Shown here in pieces: positions 42,013 through 54,528 of a stretch of 64,000 nucleotides of DNA (the first letter of the stretch is position 1; each line of letters starts with the position of its first letter). Origin of the DNA: Tribonema minus (Eukaryota; Sar; Xanthophyceae; Tribonematales; Tribonemataceae); assembly GCA_017506865.1 (NCBI GenBank), contig JAFCMP010000200.1, positions 1 through 64,000 of the forward strand, given 5' to 3'. The notes under the pieces are model-generated. The model was not told where the DNA came from and did not search any database. It was given only the letters and a program-made list of their open reading frames with translations. The translations under genes and the position numbers were made by a program.

Positions 42013-43957
42013 CTACATGAATGCCAGGTGTTCCAAGGCATCCACATTTATAGGCACACACTCATCCCGCACAGCCGACTTGGGCAGCACTATATGGCCA
42101 GATACCAGTGTGAAGCCATGCTTCTCCCGCAGATAGCCGACAATGCCTGGCAGGTGCGCCGCCCCGACTACCATGACAGTGCTCTTACTGTTACGCTGCT
42201 CCAGGCAGTGCGCAGTACAGTCCGCCATATATGCATCTCGCTCATCAACGGTGACAGAGAAGCAGCGTGGGGTCATCCACCTTTCCATCACGTTGCTCCT
42301 CCAGATATAAAGCTTGCGTAGTGTGCTGGCATACTCCTGCACAAGCTCTTCCTGACTGAGATCTGCTGATTCCTCATCCAGTAAACTCGCACTGTCCTTA
42401 ATGCCATGGGCCTCAAGCGCCTGTGCAGCACGCACAAGTGTCTCACGCCAAGGCCGGACACCGAGAAGCACTGGTATGTTGGCCTGGCGCGCTGTGTCAA
42501 GTGCAGCACTGAACTCGCCTGGAGTTATCTCTGGGTCTATCTTGTAATAGAACAACGACATGAAGAGGTCTGCCCCACATGCAATCAGCAGTGTCCGCAT
42601 GGTGGGTTCATCCTGCAGCTTATGCGCCGCGTACAATGCATCGCCCATATAGACCTGCTCGTAGATCCAATCTGCAATGTTTTGCTCCTTGGGCTGTGTG
42701 TCATGACCCTCAACAGCTGCCACGGAAGAACTGGGGCCCTTGCTGCTGGAAGCATTGCCATCATGCGGGGTCATGACTGTGTAGTGGCCAGCTTTTGGGG
42801 GGGTGTCGTAGTCCACTCTGGTGATGTGTTGTTCTATCATCACTAGGTCAGCCTGTGGATTTGACAGCAAATGATCAGCAGCTCAGCACATGTACGTCAG
42901 GTGCCTTGGTGTCAGTCAGGCATGTACTACACATTATTCAATGGCATAAATTCAAAGTATGCAGCACCGCGTGACCCGCGCCGGCCTATCTACGTCACAT
43001 CAGGTAATATACATGTGACCAGCTGCGAGCATACGCCAGTTGACCAACCTCTTGAGGTATTCGAGGTCTAGATGTAGTACACGGGTATCAATATCTATAC
43101 ACACACCACCATGAGCACTTCACAAGCCTCTGTGGTCCAAACACATGTACATGCCGGGGCGACTTTGAAGTACTTCAATGCAGCCACTGTGGCAGAAAAT
43201 CAGAATGTCGGCAATGCTAAAAAAATCCAGTGCAGCTGAAGTGCCCGACTCATGTCCTTTTCATAAACTTGCGAGTTTTAGCATGTGCAAGGCTCTGAGT
43301 GCGGCCAAAGCAGGCATCGTACTGCAACAAACAGTTGTCACATGCGTAGTCATACTACTAGTATATTAGTAGTATGGCATCTTTGTGGTGGCAGCCCAAG
43401 GTGTCATAGCGGGTCAGACTCCTTCCAATGACTAAACAACTTGCACCAACAGCATGTTTGCTCTCATATACTCAATTACTGCATCGTGGTTCGCCTCCAT
43501 GCAATAAACAGCACGAATGATCAGAGGCTTACCTGGACGTAGGGGATCAGTGCAGCAACAATCTTCGAGCTGTTTGGCCTGGGTGAAGGCGGAGCGACAT
43601 CAGCCAGTGTTAGTGCTAGGTACCAAAGGCAAACGCTTAGCGGACGTGCAGCAGCCACCAGTGCGGTAACATTGAGGCTGTCTGGCTTGCGGTACTTATG
43701 ATGATGTGCAGTATTTGGTCCCCTTTCTCAGGACTCATGGTGATGTCATCAGCAGTGAAGAAGCCGTGCTTCCGCGCCAGGGCGCCTGCAGCAGCTGCCA
43801 GCACTGCCCCTCCTGCCAATGCTGTATGAGAAGATGATGCACCAGCTTTCGCAGGTCGGGGAGTCGATCCGATCGCTCGACACACACCTTTGCCAACCGC
43901 TGCAGTCGCTCGCGCGTGGGATGGGATGACGCGGGCTAGCAGCCTGGTGCGGAGCAT
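42013..43957 (-). CDS. TraB-family protein, paralogue 2 (best conserved of three)
   Basis: Exons 43957-43659, 43578-43533 and 42852-42013 join in phase (394 residues). Exon 1: presequence (MLRTRLLARVIPSHARATAA), then a membrane segment (TALAGGAVLAAAAGAL), then KGDQILHIIISTASQTAS at the GTxHxS position. Exon 2 to 3 reads SSKIVAALIPYVQ-ADLVMIEQH, the family's S..V...I..V.PD.V..E core. The long last exon has PGEFSAALDTARQANIPVLLGVRP (two halves), then VTVDERDAYMADCTAHCLE and VMVVGAAHLPGIVGYLREKHG. That last segment is the typical TraB C-terminal VVGAAHL.GI. The gene diverges from paralogue 3 (start 44192). The role is not known; family members act at mitochondrial or plastid membranes. Confidence 0.75.
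43351..43376. repeat. short perfect inverted repeat
   Basis: CATACTACTA (43351-43360) and TAGTAGTATG (43367-43376) form a 10-bp stem around a 6-base loop. It lies in an intron of TraB gene 2 and has no assigned function. Confidence 0.7.
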
Positions 43958-44191
43958 GGTGCGTTGTGCACGGTCAGCGTGTCAGCAGCCCGGCAGAGAG
44001 TGTGTCTGCTGCGAGAGATGTCAACCAGCGAGCCGGAACGGTCGGAGAGCAGAGCAGGCGTTAGGCGCGAACAGCAACTTCAACTAGGTTTGACTTGATG
44101 TGTGATGTGTGATTTGCAGGCATTACCTACCACCACCACCAGCAGCAGCAGCAGCAGCAGCAGGACGACGTTCCGTCTCTCCTCGCTGACT
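43958..44191. promoter_or_regulatory. bidirectional region between head-to-head TraB paralogues 2 and 3
   Basis: Only 234 bp separate the two ATG codons. It holds an ACTTCAA heptamer near 44073 and a CAG/CCA-repeat (44126-44163) next to the start of paralogue 3, which could be 5' UTR or an N-terminal Ser-rich extension from an upstream ATG at 44102. Head-to-head paralogues suggest an inverted duplication. Confidence 0.45.
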
Positions 44192-47100
44192 ATGATGCTG
44201 GCTCAGCTGGCGCGCTGCGCTCGCCGCTCAGCGCTCGGAAGTGTGCACTGCGCAGCTTCTCGGCTGTCGTGCAGGCTGCTGTCAGCTGATACTCACGCTC
44301 CCCAAATGGCTGAAAGCATTATGCGCTCGAGCAGAATGCCAGGCACCAAGTGGGCAGCAGCGTCTGTACTTGCTGCTGGCGCTGCCGGCACCTTATACGC
44401 CAGCCTGAGCGCAGAGCCTGAATCCAGCACCGTCGCAGAGTAAGTACATGCTAAGAAGCGTGGACGTGCACTTCAGATGCATGACAACAACGTTTGGCAA
44501 CCGATATTAGAGTGTTTTAAAGGGTGGTAAAGGGACTTTGCTGCGGCCCGCCTTGCACTGACGTGACCATGCTGATTGCATTGCAGGCCACCCGCGTCCA
44601 GCACATCAAGATTCGTTGTTGACGGCATGACCATTGATGTGATGGGAACGGTTCAAGACATGTGAGTGTGCTGGTTTGATAAATTATTACCTATTCGCCA
44701 CAATGCTGTATCATATGAAAGCATCGGTGAAGAGTGGTGCTTGTGAGTCAACTCATGACTGCTCACATCTTTGAATTTGACACGTGCAGAAGTGGTTCAC
44801 GCACATCTCAACGACATGGCACCTCAGGCCATCTCTTCTCCTACTGACCGCAGGCCCCGTCTATCACACCTGCAAGTGGTGACATGTGTGCCCCAAAGCC
44901 CCACACCCTGTTCGTTGTTGCCCACTTGCTCAGTAGTCTCGTCCCTCGCTATAGCCAGTTGGGACTGATGTGTCCTTGTGATGTTGTGATCTTGTCCTCC
45001 TGTAGCCTCCCCAATGTAGGGCCCGGGCCCCGGGGTAGGACCATGTGCAACAAGCGGATGATGGGTCTTAGTGGCTCAGCGTTGCAGGCTCTTGCCAATA
45101 CAATAGAAGGCAGATATCCTCTCTTGCCGACTCTAGAGATTGCGCGCACGCAACCATGCACGGCACCCAGAAGCGCGCTGCTGCACCTTTCTGTGCCACC
45201 GGCTTGTGTGATGTGCGCGTGTTGGGAAGGTCCAGCAGACTTCTTGCAGCCTCAGCTGAGTATACTATGGTGTTGTGCAGCAGCGGCCACCAGTGCACAC
45301 GTATACCTGCAGCAAAGGAGTCTGACTCAGAAGGCTGCCGACATAGGCCTGCCAGGTAGCAAAGCAGCAAGCGTATTCTGGCATACATACACACCGTGTG
45401 ACATATACACACGTACACACATAAACGCGCGCTCGCACGCGCGCACGCGCACACACACACACACACAAACTCTAGCAAATCACCGCCATCTACAAGGGCC
45501 ACAATTGTTTATTGACAACTTGATCAGGTTAAACACTGCAGCCATGGACCATCTGTTTTCAAATAGCTCTTTCTAGTAGGCCATGACCAGGCATGTCCAA
45601 TTGTGTGCAATTGAGTGAGCCTAGGTTGTGTGTGGCAGAGCTACTGTGATGTACATACGCCAGCTAGCTGCAGTCATGGCAGTGCCTGACCCATTCTTGA
45701 CATATGATGGCGTGTGAGTACTGTAAACGCCTCATGTCACATACAATTAACGGATGCCCTTTGATGCGCAATCCGCAGCAACACGTGAAATACGATGGAG
45801 ACGATGGAGCAACGCATTGTGAAGTTGCAGGTGAGCACTGTGACCGTTTGCGAAGGTATGACGTGCTGACACAAGTACTAACCTATCTATGCCCGCACTG
45901 CTGCACATTAGTATTACATGCACTTTCAAAACAGTCCCGGCTGGCGTGGCCCCGAGAGTTGATCTCACAATCAAGGTATCAAAGCAAGGAGTCAGGCAAG
46001 GGCTACATCATTGGATGTCCTGCCATCTCTGTGACAGATTCTGCGTACGGCTGCCACTACATCAACCTCAATGTCATACAAGTTGATGTACACGCAGTGG
46101 CTCCTGGTAGCACACATGGCGAGCGATGCCTTCAAGTTAGGTCCTGGCTTGACCCTGACAATGTGACCCTAAGACGGGCTCAGGCTGGTCCCTGATGACC
46201 AACACATTACATGCCATACTTTGGGATGGGTAACTATTGAGATATTAGTGTACGGCAATATGGGCCGTGGATACAACACACTGCAGCTGGCAAACGATAA
46301 TCAGTGAGCACACTGAAGGTATGCCGCTCTTCAACGGCATTTAGCACCTTCATAGGAAACAATCTAGTCTCTTGTCGCTTGCAGTACAATTCTCTGCTCT
46401 TTCAAACTGGAACTAAAAAAAATGTACTATTTAGAGCTGAAGAAGCCAACTTTGCCATAGCGCACTTGTGTGCGTATATATGTTGTGATCTTCAGGAGCT
46501 GAGTGACCGTGGCAAGCACTGCAATGTACTGGTGTGTCCTTTAGGCAAAAGGACCAGTGCCTGGCCTTTATCACTGTATTGGTAGACTTAGTCTTGCACC
46601 CACCCACCCCAGGTATCAGTATACTTCTATGAATGATTGCTGAAAGATGGCCCAAGCTTCTTCGCATCTCACACAGAGATCTTAACTGCACCTGGCAATT
46701 AGTACTCACTTAGGCACCTGAATTCAGCGTTGTCATTGTGTTGCAGCGTCTTTCCGAACTAAGTAGTACTATTCTAGTAGAAAACTAAAGTAGAAGTATC
46801 ATGTATATTTCTGAGTGATATTTCAAATGCGCGACTCCAGAAGGGTATGTGTTGTCATCCGCTCACACTAAAGTATAGTGTACTTGCAAGCATACATAAG
46901 TGCGCTGCCAAAATCTCATGTGTTGTTTGCCATCAACTTGAATGTTGCTGTCTGGCAGCCCGGTGTTGTGGCATGCGACGTTGACTGGGCAGCGCCGGTC
47001 TACAAGCGGCAGCAGCCATGTCGCTACATGGTACTGCGTACCGACAAGCCAGGCGGCGGTGCAAGCGAGGAGGAGTTCCCGAAGAGCAGTGTGGCAGACG

Positions 47101-47891
47101 CTGCAGTCGTTACTTGCATAGCGCAAACTACAGACGCGGATATCGCTTGGCGGTACACTACGTGCGTGCACTTGAACGCCTTGATCGACTTGGCGGAGGC
47201 GCGGGCGCACAGTGATGCCAGTAAGACCAGCTTTAACGACGTGCAAATTCAGCTGGTCTGGCTGCTGTCTCCATGCTCTGCTTCCGAGTCGGAAGATTCT
47301 CGGGGCAAAGGTTTTCCACCTCTGCTGACCACGCTACTTGCCGTTGGACTAGTTATCAGCAAGCACGCATTCGCATCCTACTGAGATGCCAGCACTACCA
47401 ACTGCCCAGGTCCCCTGGCTCCCATGACAGCGATCTGTGCCAGACAAGCGGCAGAGGAGCTGGGTGTGCCAGTGGTATTGGCATGCCGCCCACTTGACAT
47501 AATTGCACTGCGTATGGGTGAAGCCATTGCGGCATCTACCAGCAACCCGGTGGTGATGCTCAAGGCCTGCTTGGGCCATGCCCTTGCCAGCAGCGCACAA
47601 GTATGGGGCGATCCAATCGAGCTGCCAGAGCAGCATGCCACGGATCACGACAAGTATTACGAAGCGCTCGCAAAGACCAACCCGCAGCTGTACAAGGCGT
47701 TTGTTACAGAGCATGCAGCGTACACAGTTGAGGGTCTTCTGCACTACATGCAGACAACAGGCACCAAGCGGGGGTGCTTATTGGTGGGCATGAGGCACAA
47801 GAGGGCGGTAGACCAGTACCTCAAAGAGAAGCACGAGGCTCAGGAGGTTGTACTGTCGGCTGATGATGTAGCAGCGCTGGTGCAGGATTAG
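44192..47891 (+). pseudogene. TraB-family paralogue 3 with an in-frame TGA (host gene, possibly inactive)
   Basis: Exon 1 (ATG 44192 to 44439) encodes a presequence (MMLAQLARCARRSALGS) and an Ala/Gly membrane segment (WAAASVLAAGAAGTLYA). Exon 2 (44587-44661) reads SRFVVDGMTIDVMGTVQD, alignable with paralogue 1 LRFTNSNHTIDVVTIGSD. A short third exon was not resolved. The last exon (46959-47891) starts PGVVACDVDWAAP, like TAVVAFDHEWSVD of paralogue 1, and ends GLLHYMQTTGTKRGCLLVG and a KEKHEAQEVV block. The last exon is almost the same length as in paralogue 1 and stays open except for TGA at 47382-47384, aligned with Trp in paralogue 1 (GFGTCW versus AFASY-stop). Either a recent nonsense change, a sequence error, or recoding; I favour loss of function. 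Confidence 0.55.
45395..45470 (+). repeat. CA/CG-rich microsatellite
   Basis: Runs of cacaca with interspersed gcgcgc and acgt units lie in the long intron of TraB gene 3. Nothing else recognisable. Confidence 0.8.
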
Positions 47892-50800
47892 CTGACAGTG
47901 TGTATTGCACCGCATTTGGCAGCGCTCCGCACCCGCATGCTCAGACAGATGATTTTTGTAATTACTTAACATGAGGAGCAACTGGCCGTGCAGATTTACG
48001 TCGGCGAGAAGGCCGTCACGCTACTGCCAGTTGTGATATTTGCAGGTCTGCTTTTCTTATGAATGCATGCATTGGCAGTATACATTTATTCAATCAGTGA
48101 ATGATGGATTGAGGATTGTTGTTGACACCTGGATCATGAGGCTTGTGCTGTCTGCGTTGCCGTCTGCCACTGGCATGCTCCATATGTCCAATACTTCTAT
48201 GACATTGAGTCCAAGTCGGCATGCGGTGATCAGTCAGAACAATGAAAACATGTTTTCATTTTGCGGAGAGACTTCAAACAGGCCACATTGCACTTGAACT
48301 TGCAGCTGGCCACCATGACGTGTCTTGCGCATGAGCGAGTGGACCAGCATAAGGAAGGTACTTTGATTCCAATTACTATAGTACTAGTAATAGGGCGAGG
48401 TGTTTCTGACTTTGCTCACCATTCCACAGCAGAAGACAACCAAAAGATGCAGAGTAATTACAGGAAAGCTGCAGTCAATCCAACAAGGTTGTGCTGGCAA
48501 AAGTGCTAAATCTGACGATTACCGTATTGCAAGTTGTGAGCGAAGTTCACCACAAGCACCCAAGGGTCTGCCAATCTCAGCAGCGCTGCGCAGTCAAGGT
48601 GCAGCAGTGCCTGACGGGCTGAGCATGTACTGACTGTATACAGTAGTAGTACTTGCAGAAAGCGCAATTTGATGCAAGTGCGGCAGTGGCGGCGGCGGCA
48701 GCAGGACTGCAAGCCCGAGACACGCGATAGTGCTATAGCATTCAGCAGCATGGCGTTTGACTCGAAACCTCTAATGCACAAGTGACCCTTGCCAGTGGCA
48801 CACGCTGCGGCACTGCGCCCGTGCTCCGTCAGGTTGCTGGTACATGGGGACGGTCTGGTTGCGGGGCGATGAAGAATTCACTAGCACTGTTGCAGGTACT
48901 CCGGCGTACATCTTTTCAAATGACGCCCTTTTGTCCTATCTGAAGCGCCAGCGCCACCGCCGAAAGGGCAGGTAGCACTGCATGTGTCCAGTGGCACGTG
49001 GAATCACTCAGAATAATATGTGTATAATGGCATGTGGGATCACTCAGAACAATTAAAACATGTCTGCAATTTGTGGAGAAATCAAGCCAGCCCACATTGC
49101 TCTTGGAGTTGAACCTGCTCGCCATGACTGTGGCTGGCGCACAGCACATGAAACATCGCAGGGAGCTAGCATTCTAACCACGCTCCCCATGTCACCAGCC
49201 AGAAGACAATGTCATGCAAGAGATGCCACATAAAGACAAGTAAGCCACAGTCTGTGAGAACTTCAACAAAGCTTTACCACAGGCGCCTGCCGATTGCAGC
49301 AGTGCTACGCAGTCATGGTGCAGCAGTGGCTGATGGGCATGTGCTGACTGTGTAGTACTGGCAGCACAATCGCACTGTCACAGTGGGCAATCGCAGAGTT
49401 CACTTTTTCTGAGCGCTGCTGCAGAGCGATGTCATTGAGCACGCCATCCACTGGCACCACGCCTGTGTGCAGCTGCCGTCGCTGCTGCACTGTCGTAGCT
49501 GCATCATGATGTCGGTGCCCGCTGTTGTTGGCAACACTCGAGGACATATCGCAAATGATTTGAGCACTGGACTACGGTTACTGCCAGGCCAACCAGCTCA
49601 GGGCCAATGGAGAGGTCTGGCAGGTGCTGCTCTTAGCTCATTTTATTACAGTTGCCGCACTCGACCTTTTTTTTGTCACGGCTTGTCACCACTGACAGGC
49701 TAGGGCGCTCATGAGCTGCAGCCAGGCTCTGCGTCCCCCCCTCCACCTCTGGATCAGTTGTTGACTGATCAGTGGACTCATGGGTTCATTTGCACTACCA
49801 AGCCAAGATCATTAGCACAATTCGTTGTTGCCGTAGCTGCCACACCACTGCAGCGTCCTGTTCGTGTCGAGTTTGATGTCGCCCCATGACAGCCACGCGC
49901 ATTGGAGCGCACTCCTCTCCGCAATGCTGCAGCAGCAGCTGCTCAGGCTGTTGCAGCTCACTTAGATACTAAGTAAGTAGGCAGCTGCAGCTGCTGCCGC
50001 TGCTGGCAGTGCCGCAGCAGCGCTGCTGAAGCTGAAGGCCGGCAGACCAACTCGAACCCTGCAGTGAATCCACACCTTTACACGAAGAACCACAATATAC
50101 TCATGACTGAATGGTGAATGATGACATAATACTACATATTATGACCTGCCTCAGGGAGTTGAAACTGCTGGCACCACATGCGCACACAACTGTGTCGACG
50201 GCTGGTGCCTTGCGCAGCAGCCGCTGTAGCAGTGGTCGTGGAGCTCCTCTGAGCCTCAACATGACGTCAAGGCAGACCGCATCACCCCACTTCAGGCAAC
50301 TGATCATCACCACCACCTACGACTCAATCACGGTGAGCTGCTGTACAACGTTGTGACCGCCGGCGGCGCACCAACGCGGTGATGCATGAGCGCCGCCTCT
50401 GCTGTGATGCCGCGGCCATAACAGTGCGAAGGCGGCACATGTGCTTGCCTTGAGATCTGCGCTGCTGCTGCAACGGGTACCGCCGCCAGCAGTGCCGGCA
50501 GCCACTGCCACTGCTCCGCAATCATTATGGCTCAAGTGAAAACTATATGCACGCTGAGCCTCCTTGACTTGGCGTCTTCGACAAAGCAAAGTTGACGGAC
50601 GGCCCAAGAGTGATGGACGGCATATAGCAGCAGCAGTGCCTGCCTGTGGATCACAAGCAACTGCCCAACTGGAAGCTGCAGCAGCGCCAGCGGCGTGGGG
50701 GTCTGGGTATCAGGGCAGCGCATGTATACCCCCTGTCAAATGACAGCATCACATGATGGCACTGCCAGTGTATTGAGTGCTGGTGCCCCAGGGCTCAGGC

Positions 50801-53800
50801 TGCGCAGCGGCAATGGCGGCAGGGGCGGGCTTCTGTTGAGTCTGGTGCTGCATGGCGTGCCAGAGGCAGGAGCTGTCAACGGTAGTACATCAAGTGATGG
50901 CAGAGTTGAGGGCAGTTGGCCAGGCAGACGGAGCGCTGTCATGTTGAGCTGACAGCGCCGCTGCTGTCAGCTGCTACTGCTGCGCGAAACAGCGCTGCTG
51001 CTGTTGCTGGTGCTGCTGGTGTTGCACATATGTACCGCTGTTCACTAGACAGCGATGCTCAGCCTGGCAAAACACGCCCTTTGTCATTGACTGTCTCTTG
51101 AGTTTTGTTGCTGCGGCACTGTACTGTAAATGCTTGTGAAAAGTAATCACCCTGCTTGGCGCATGTGTGCCTGTGCCATGACTTGCCACCAGAATAGCTG
51201 GTAGTACTATGTTTCTAGGAGCAGCACGCCCATTGCCTGACGTGCGCAGTGCAAGCCAAGATTGGCACAGTGCTCCAGGACCTGCCGCTGCTCCACGGTG
51301 ATGCAGCGCCGCTGCCGCTGCGGCAGCTGCAGCTGCCGCAACCATTTTATCAAATGTGTGTCGCGACTGCTGCACGCCAGTTCTTGGCAGCCAGAGGTGT
51401 CTAGCGGATCTACAGAGCTTCAAGTTGGCGCCACAAGTTCTGTACAAGTTTGAAAGTGGGCGGGTGGCCCTGCGTACGTCATGCGATGGCGCCCTTCAAG
51501 TTTGTCCCATCTCAAAGTTCAGCGCCGCTGCCAACAGGGCAGCATTGATAGTAATAACAAGTTCTTCCAGCACCGGGCAGCCTTTTGAAAGTTGACCAGC
51601 GAGTGCACGGCGCAGCCATGGTCCGAGTTGCCACTGCAGCAGCTGTCACCGCTGCTGCGGTGTGTATGAGAACGGTGCTGCCCCTTCTGAAGCATACAAG
51701 TGATCACGTGGTGTCAGCGCCAGAAGCACATGCAGCGGACTGCTGCTGCAGTGGCTGCTGTGCTGCTGCGCCGCCGCAGCGGCTGCGGTCCGCAGCATCA
51801 TGATTGCCGCACAGCTGCCGCCGCTTTGATGACGCTATCGCTGCTACTGTTGCCGCTGCTGCGGCAGCCACTGCCACCACCGCTGGCGGGAAAGGTGGAA
51901 GTTTCGCACGCCAGCGCAGTGCGTAATGAGGTTAATTTCATGCATGCATTAACTAACGTCACTAGATCATAGGTCATAAGCTTGAAGTTCTTGGGGCGTA
52001 CCTCCCAGCTTCAAGCTTGTAAAACTATAACTTCAATTTACGTCCCAGATTTGAAACCTGTAATTTCAATATACATCCCCAAGATTTGGAGCTGTACCTT
52101 CAAATTGAATTTGGCACTTGTATACTAGTGGCCGGAATGTGATACCGGTTACCAACATTATGGGCGGTTACTTGGCTGCCCTTGTAATCATTGACCACCG
52201 TTCCGCGTCTCACATGCGCCATGATGTTCTGGGTCGACCACGTTACAAGTACTTAAGAGCCTGGGGCTTCAAACACCAGGCCCTGTGGTCCAATTGTAGA
52301 ACCGTCGTTTTACAATTAAAGCCTCTCGAGGTTCGCATTAGTACACGTGTTACACGTACACACGTCAGACGCCGGCCCAATTGCTTAAGCATTGCGCATC
52401 AGTCTTGCGCTGTAGTAGCGGCTGTACATTCTGCAGTGCGTCGTATGATCATTCACTCTAGCCAAGTCTACAATACCATTTGGAGTCTTGTGAAGCACAG
52501 AGCGACGCGCCGGCGCATATGATAGGTCCGTAGGAGGATCTGGTGCTATCTGTGGTTGCCTCTGAGAATCGCTTGCGCCAGGTGCTGCTCACGCGCATTG
52601 TGCTATCGCCGGCGGCTCCGCTGCAACGTCTATCGCCGTGGATTCTCTATCAAGTCTTGTTGCTGATACCGCATCGGGCACCAGCTCTGCCACAGCAGCA
52701 TGCTGCTTCAAGTTGTTGCTGCGGCCCAAATGGCATCTACACGTGAGGACAGCCAGTTTGTCTCACTTTGGCACGCTGCACGCCCGGCAGCAGTTGCTGC
52801 ATGCTCGTCTGCATCTGCATCTGCTGCAGCTGTGCGGGTGGCAGCTGCGCCATATCGTGGACGCCGCTGTTGTCTGAGATGTTGATGTTTCAAGTTGGTG
52901 GTGCAGCTGCGCTGGATGCAGCGGTTGGCATGTCCATCACATGCCCACCAATGCTTAGCGACAGAGACACCGGTGCTTCAACGCACTGCATGCCATCCGC
53001 AGTTACTGCGCTTTCACATTGCCTTGTGTACTGCGAATACTACATGTTTGTAGCTGACACTGTGACAGTATGTCAGGCAGCTATGCACTGGAGGCACTGC
53101 AACAATGATTATCCCACTGTTGGTGTAAAATCTGATCATCTATGATAGAACTCCTTCAAGCACAATAATGAATGCCAAGTCACCGCAGCTGTTGATGCCA
53201 TGCATCCGTGCCCCCACATAGTACTACGCAGACTGCTACTGCTGGCCCTGCAGCACCCGAAATGACTGTCATGTGGCGGATGCAGCACAGCGGGCGACCA
53301 CATATGCAGTGGACGATGACAGCACATCCCTGTGGCCTGCCACTGGCAGTGCGCGTCAATCAGGAGGCGATGAGAGCATGCACACGGCAGCGCACGTCAG
53401 ATGTCAAATATGTGCTGCCAGCTGCTCACATGCAGCCATGGATTGTGGCATTACAATGGAAAAGGTGTAATTGACTTCACGGGATGGCCCCGGTTGCCAA
53501 TGGCTCTTGGTGGACCAGGCTGCTACTGACAGTGTGACACAATGAAGCACAAGTCACAGTAATTGCTTCTAGTCAATGACAGTTCATCAAACTTTAAGGT
53601 CACACTGCAGCACGCCACTGATTGCATCAGCAATGTGCCCTGCGTGTTTTGGCGTCTTGAAGTTGTTGTCAACAATTGTCACAGTTCCTGTATGCCCTTG
53701 GACCTGCTCTACGACTAGGGCATCAGATTCTGTCAGGTTGCGGGTGCCCCCTATATGCCGTTTGAATTGGAGCTCATGAGGGTTGCAACTTGTTGTTGAA

Positions 53801-54528
53801 CATAAACTCTTTGTGAGTGCAACTCAAGTTGTTATTGAACCTAAACTTACCAAGTAGTAAACTATCATGAGTGCAAATCTTAGAACTCAGTTATCAAAAT
53901 TCTACAAAAATAGCTTGTGGCTGCTTGCTCATGCATGTGTTTGCTGCTTGTGGTTGTGATGCTTGCGCATTGGCTATCACTTTAAGTTGCTGCAGCATGC
54001 ACGCACTGCAAATATGCCAGTGACACACCAGTGGGGATGGGTCTAAGGGAGGTGCGTCGCCGTCAAAGGAGCAGGGGTAAAACAGATGCGGTCCTTCTGA
54101 TCACGCATGCAGATGGAACCAACTTGAAGCCTTTGCAGTTTCTGGTCTGCCAGCGTTATGCGCAGGATCAGTCACATGACGTGGTCGTTGTTGATGCCAC
54201 AGTGTGTGCAAACTGTTCGACAATTCCTTCTGACTTCGTAACTGGTATTGGCCACCGGCGCACCTGCAGTCCTAACTACACAAGCTTTTGAGAGATCCTG
54301 TTTGGATAAATATTGTCTGCAAGCAGCAGCAAAATCGTGCCTAAACACTAGTAGCTGCAAAGGATTCGAGGTAAGGTGCCACTGCTGCCGATAAGTGTTG
54401 CAAAAGCAAAAGAGTGGTGTGCATGACAACAGCTTGACAATGCGTGGCACTGGCAGCAGCATGAACTTGGCCAACAACCTGAGGTCCATTCAAAACCTGA
54501 CAGCGGTGTTGCTCAACTTAAAGGCAGC
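47892..54528. other. 6.6 kb of decayed, repeat-rich DNA without a confident gene
   Basis: No open frame here has a convincing motif. The stretch is rich in gctgctgccgctgc-like trinucleotides (49.9-52.9 kb) and in short pieces that recur at different places, for example the block gcgcccttcaagtttgtcccat near 51490 and its relative gacgcccttttgtcctatct near 48925. It looks like a graveyard of an old mobile-element family that I cannot name. An open frame at 52118-52522 (134 residues) is unrecognised. Confidence 0.45.
48227..49385 (+). repeat. two diverged direct copies of a 350-450 bp unit
   Basis: Copy 1 (48227-48680) and copy 2 (49032-49385) share, in order, gatcagtcagaacaatgaaaa-like sequence, a tgcggagaaatcaaacagcc-like block, cgccatgac, cagaagacaa and gcagcagtgctgcgcagtcan-like text ending at ctgactgt. 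Both contain the remains of the same short reading frame, so an ancestral coding unit is likely. The family is unknown. Confidence 0.65.
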
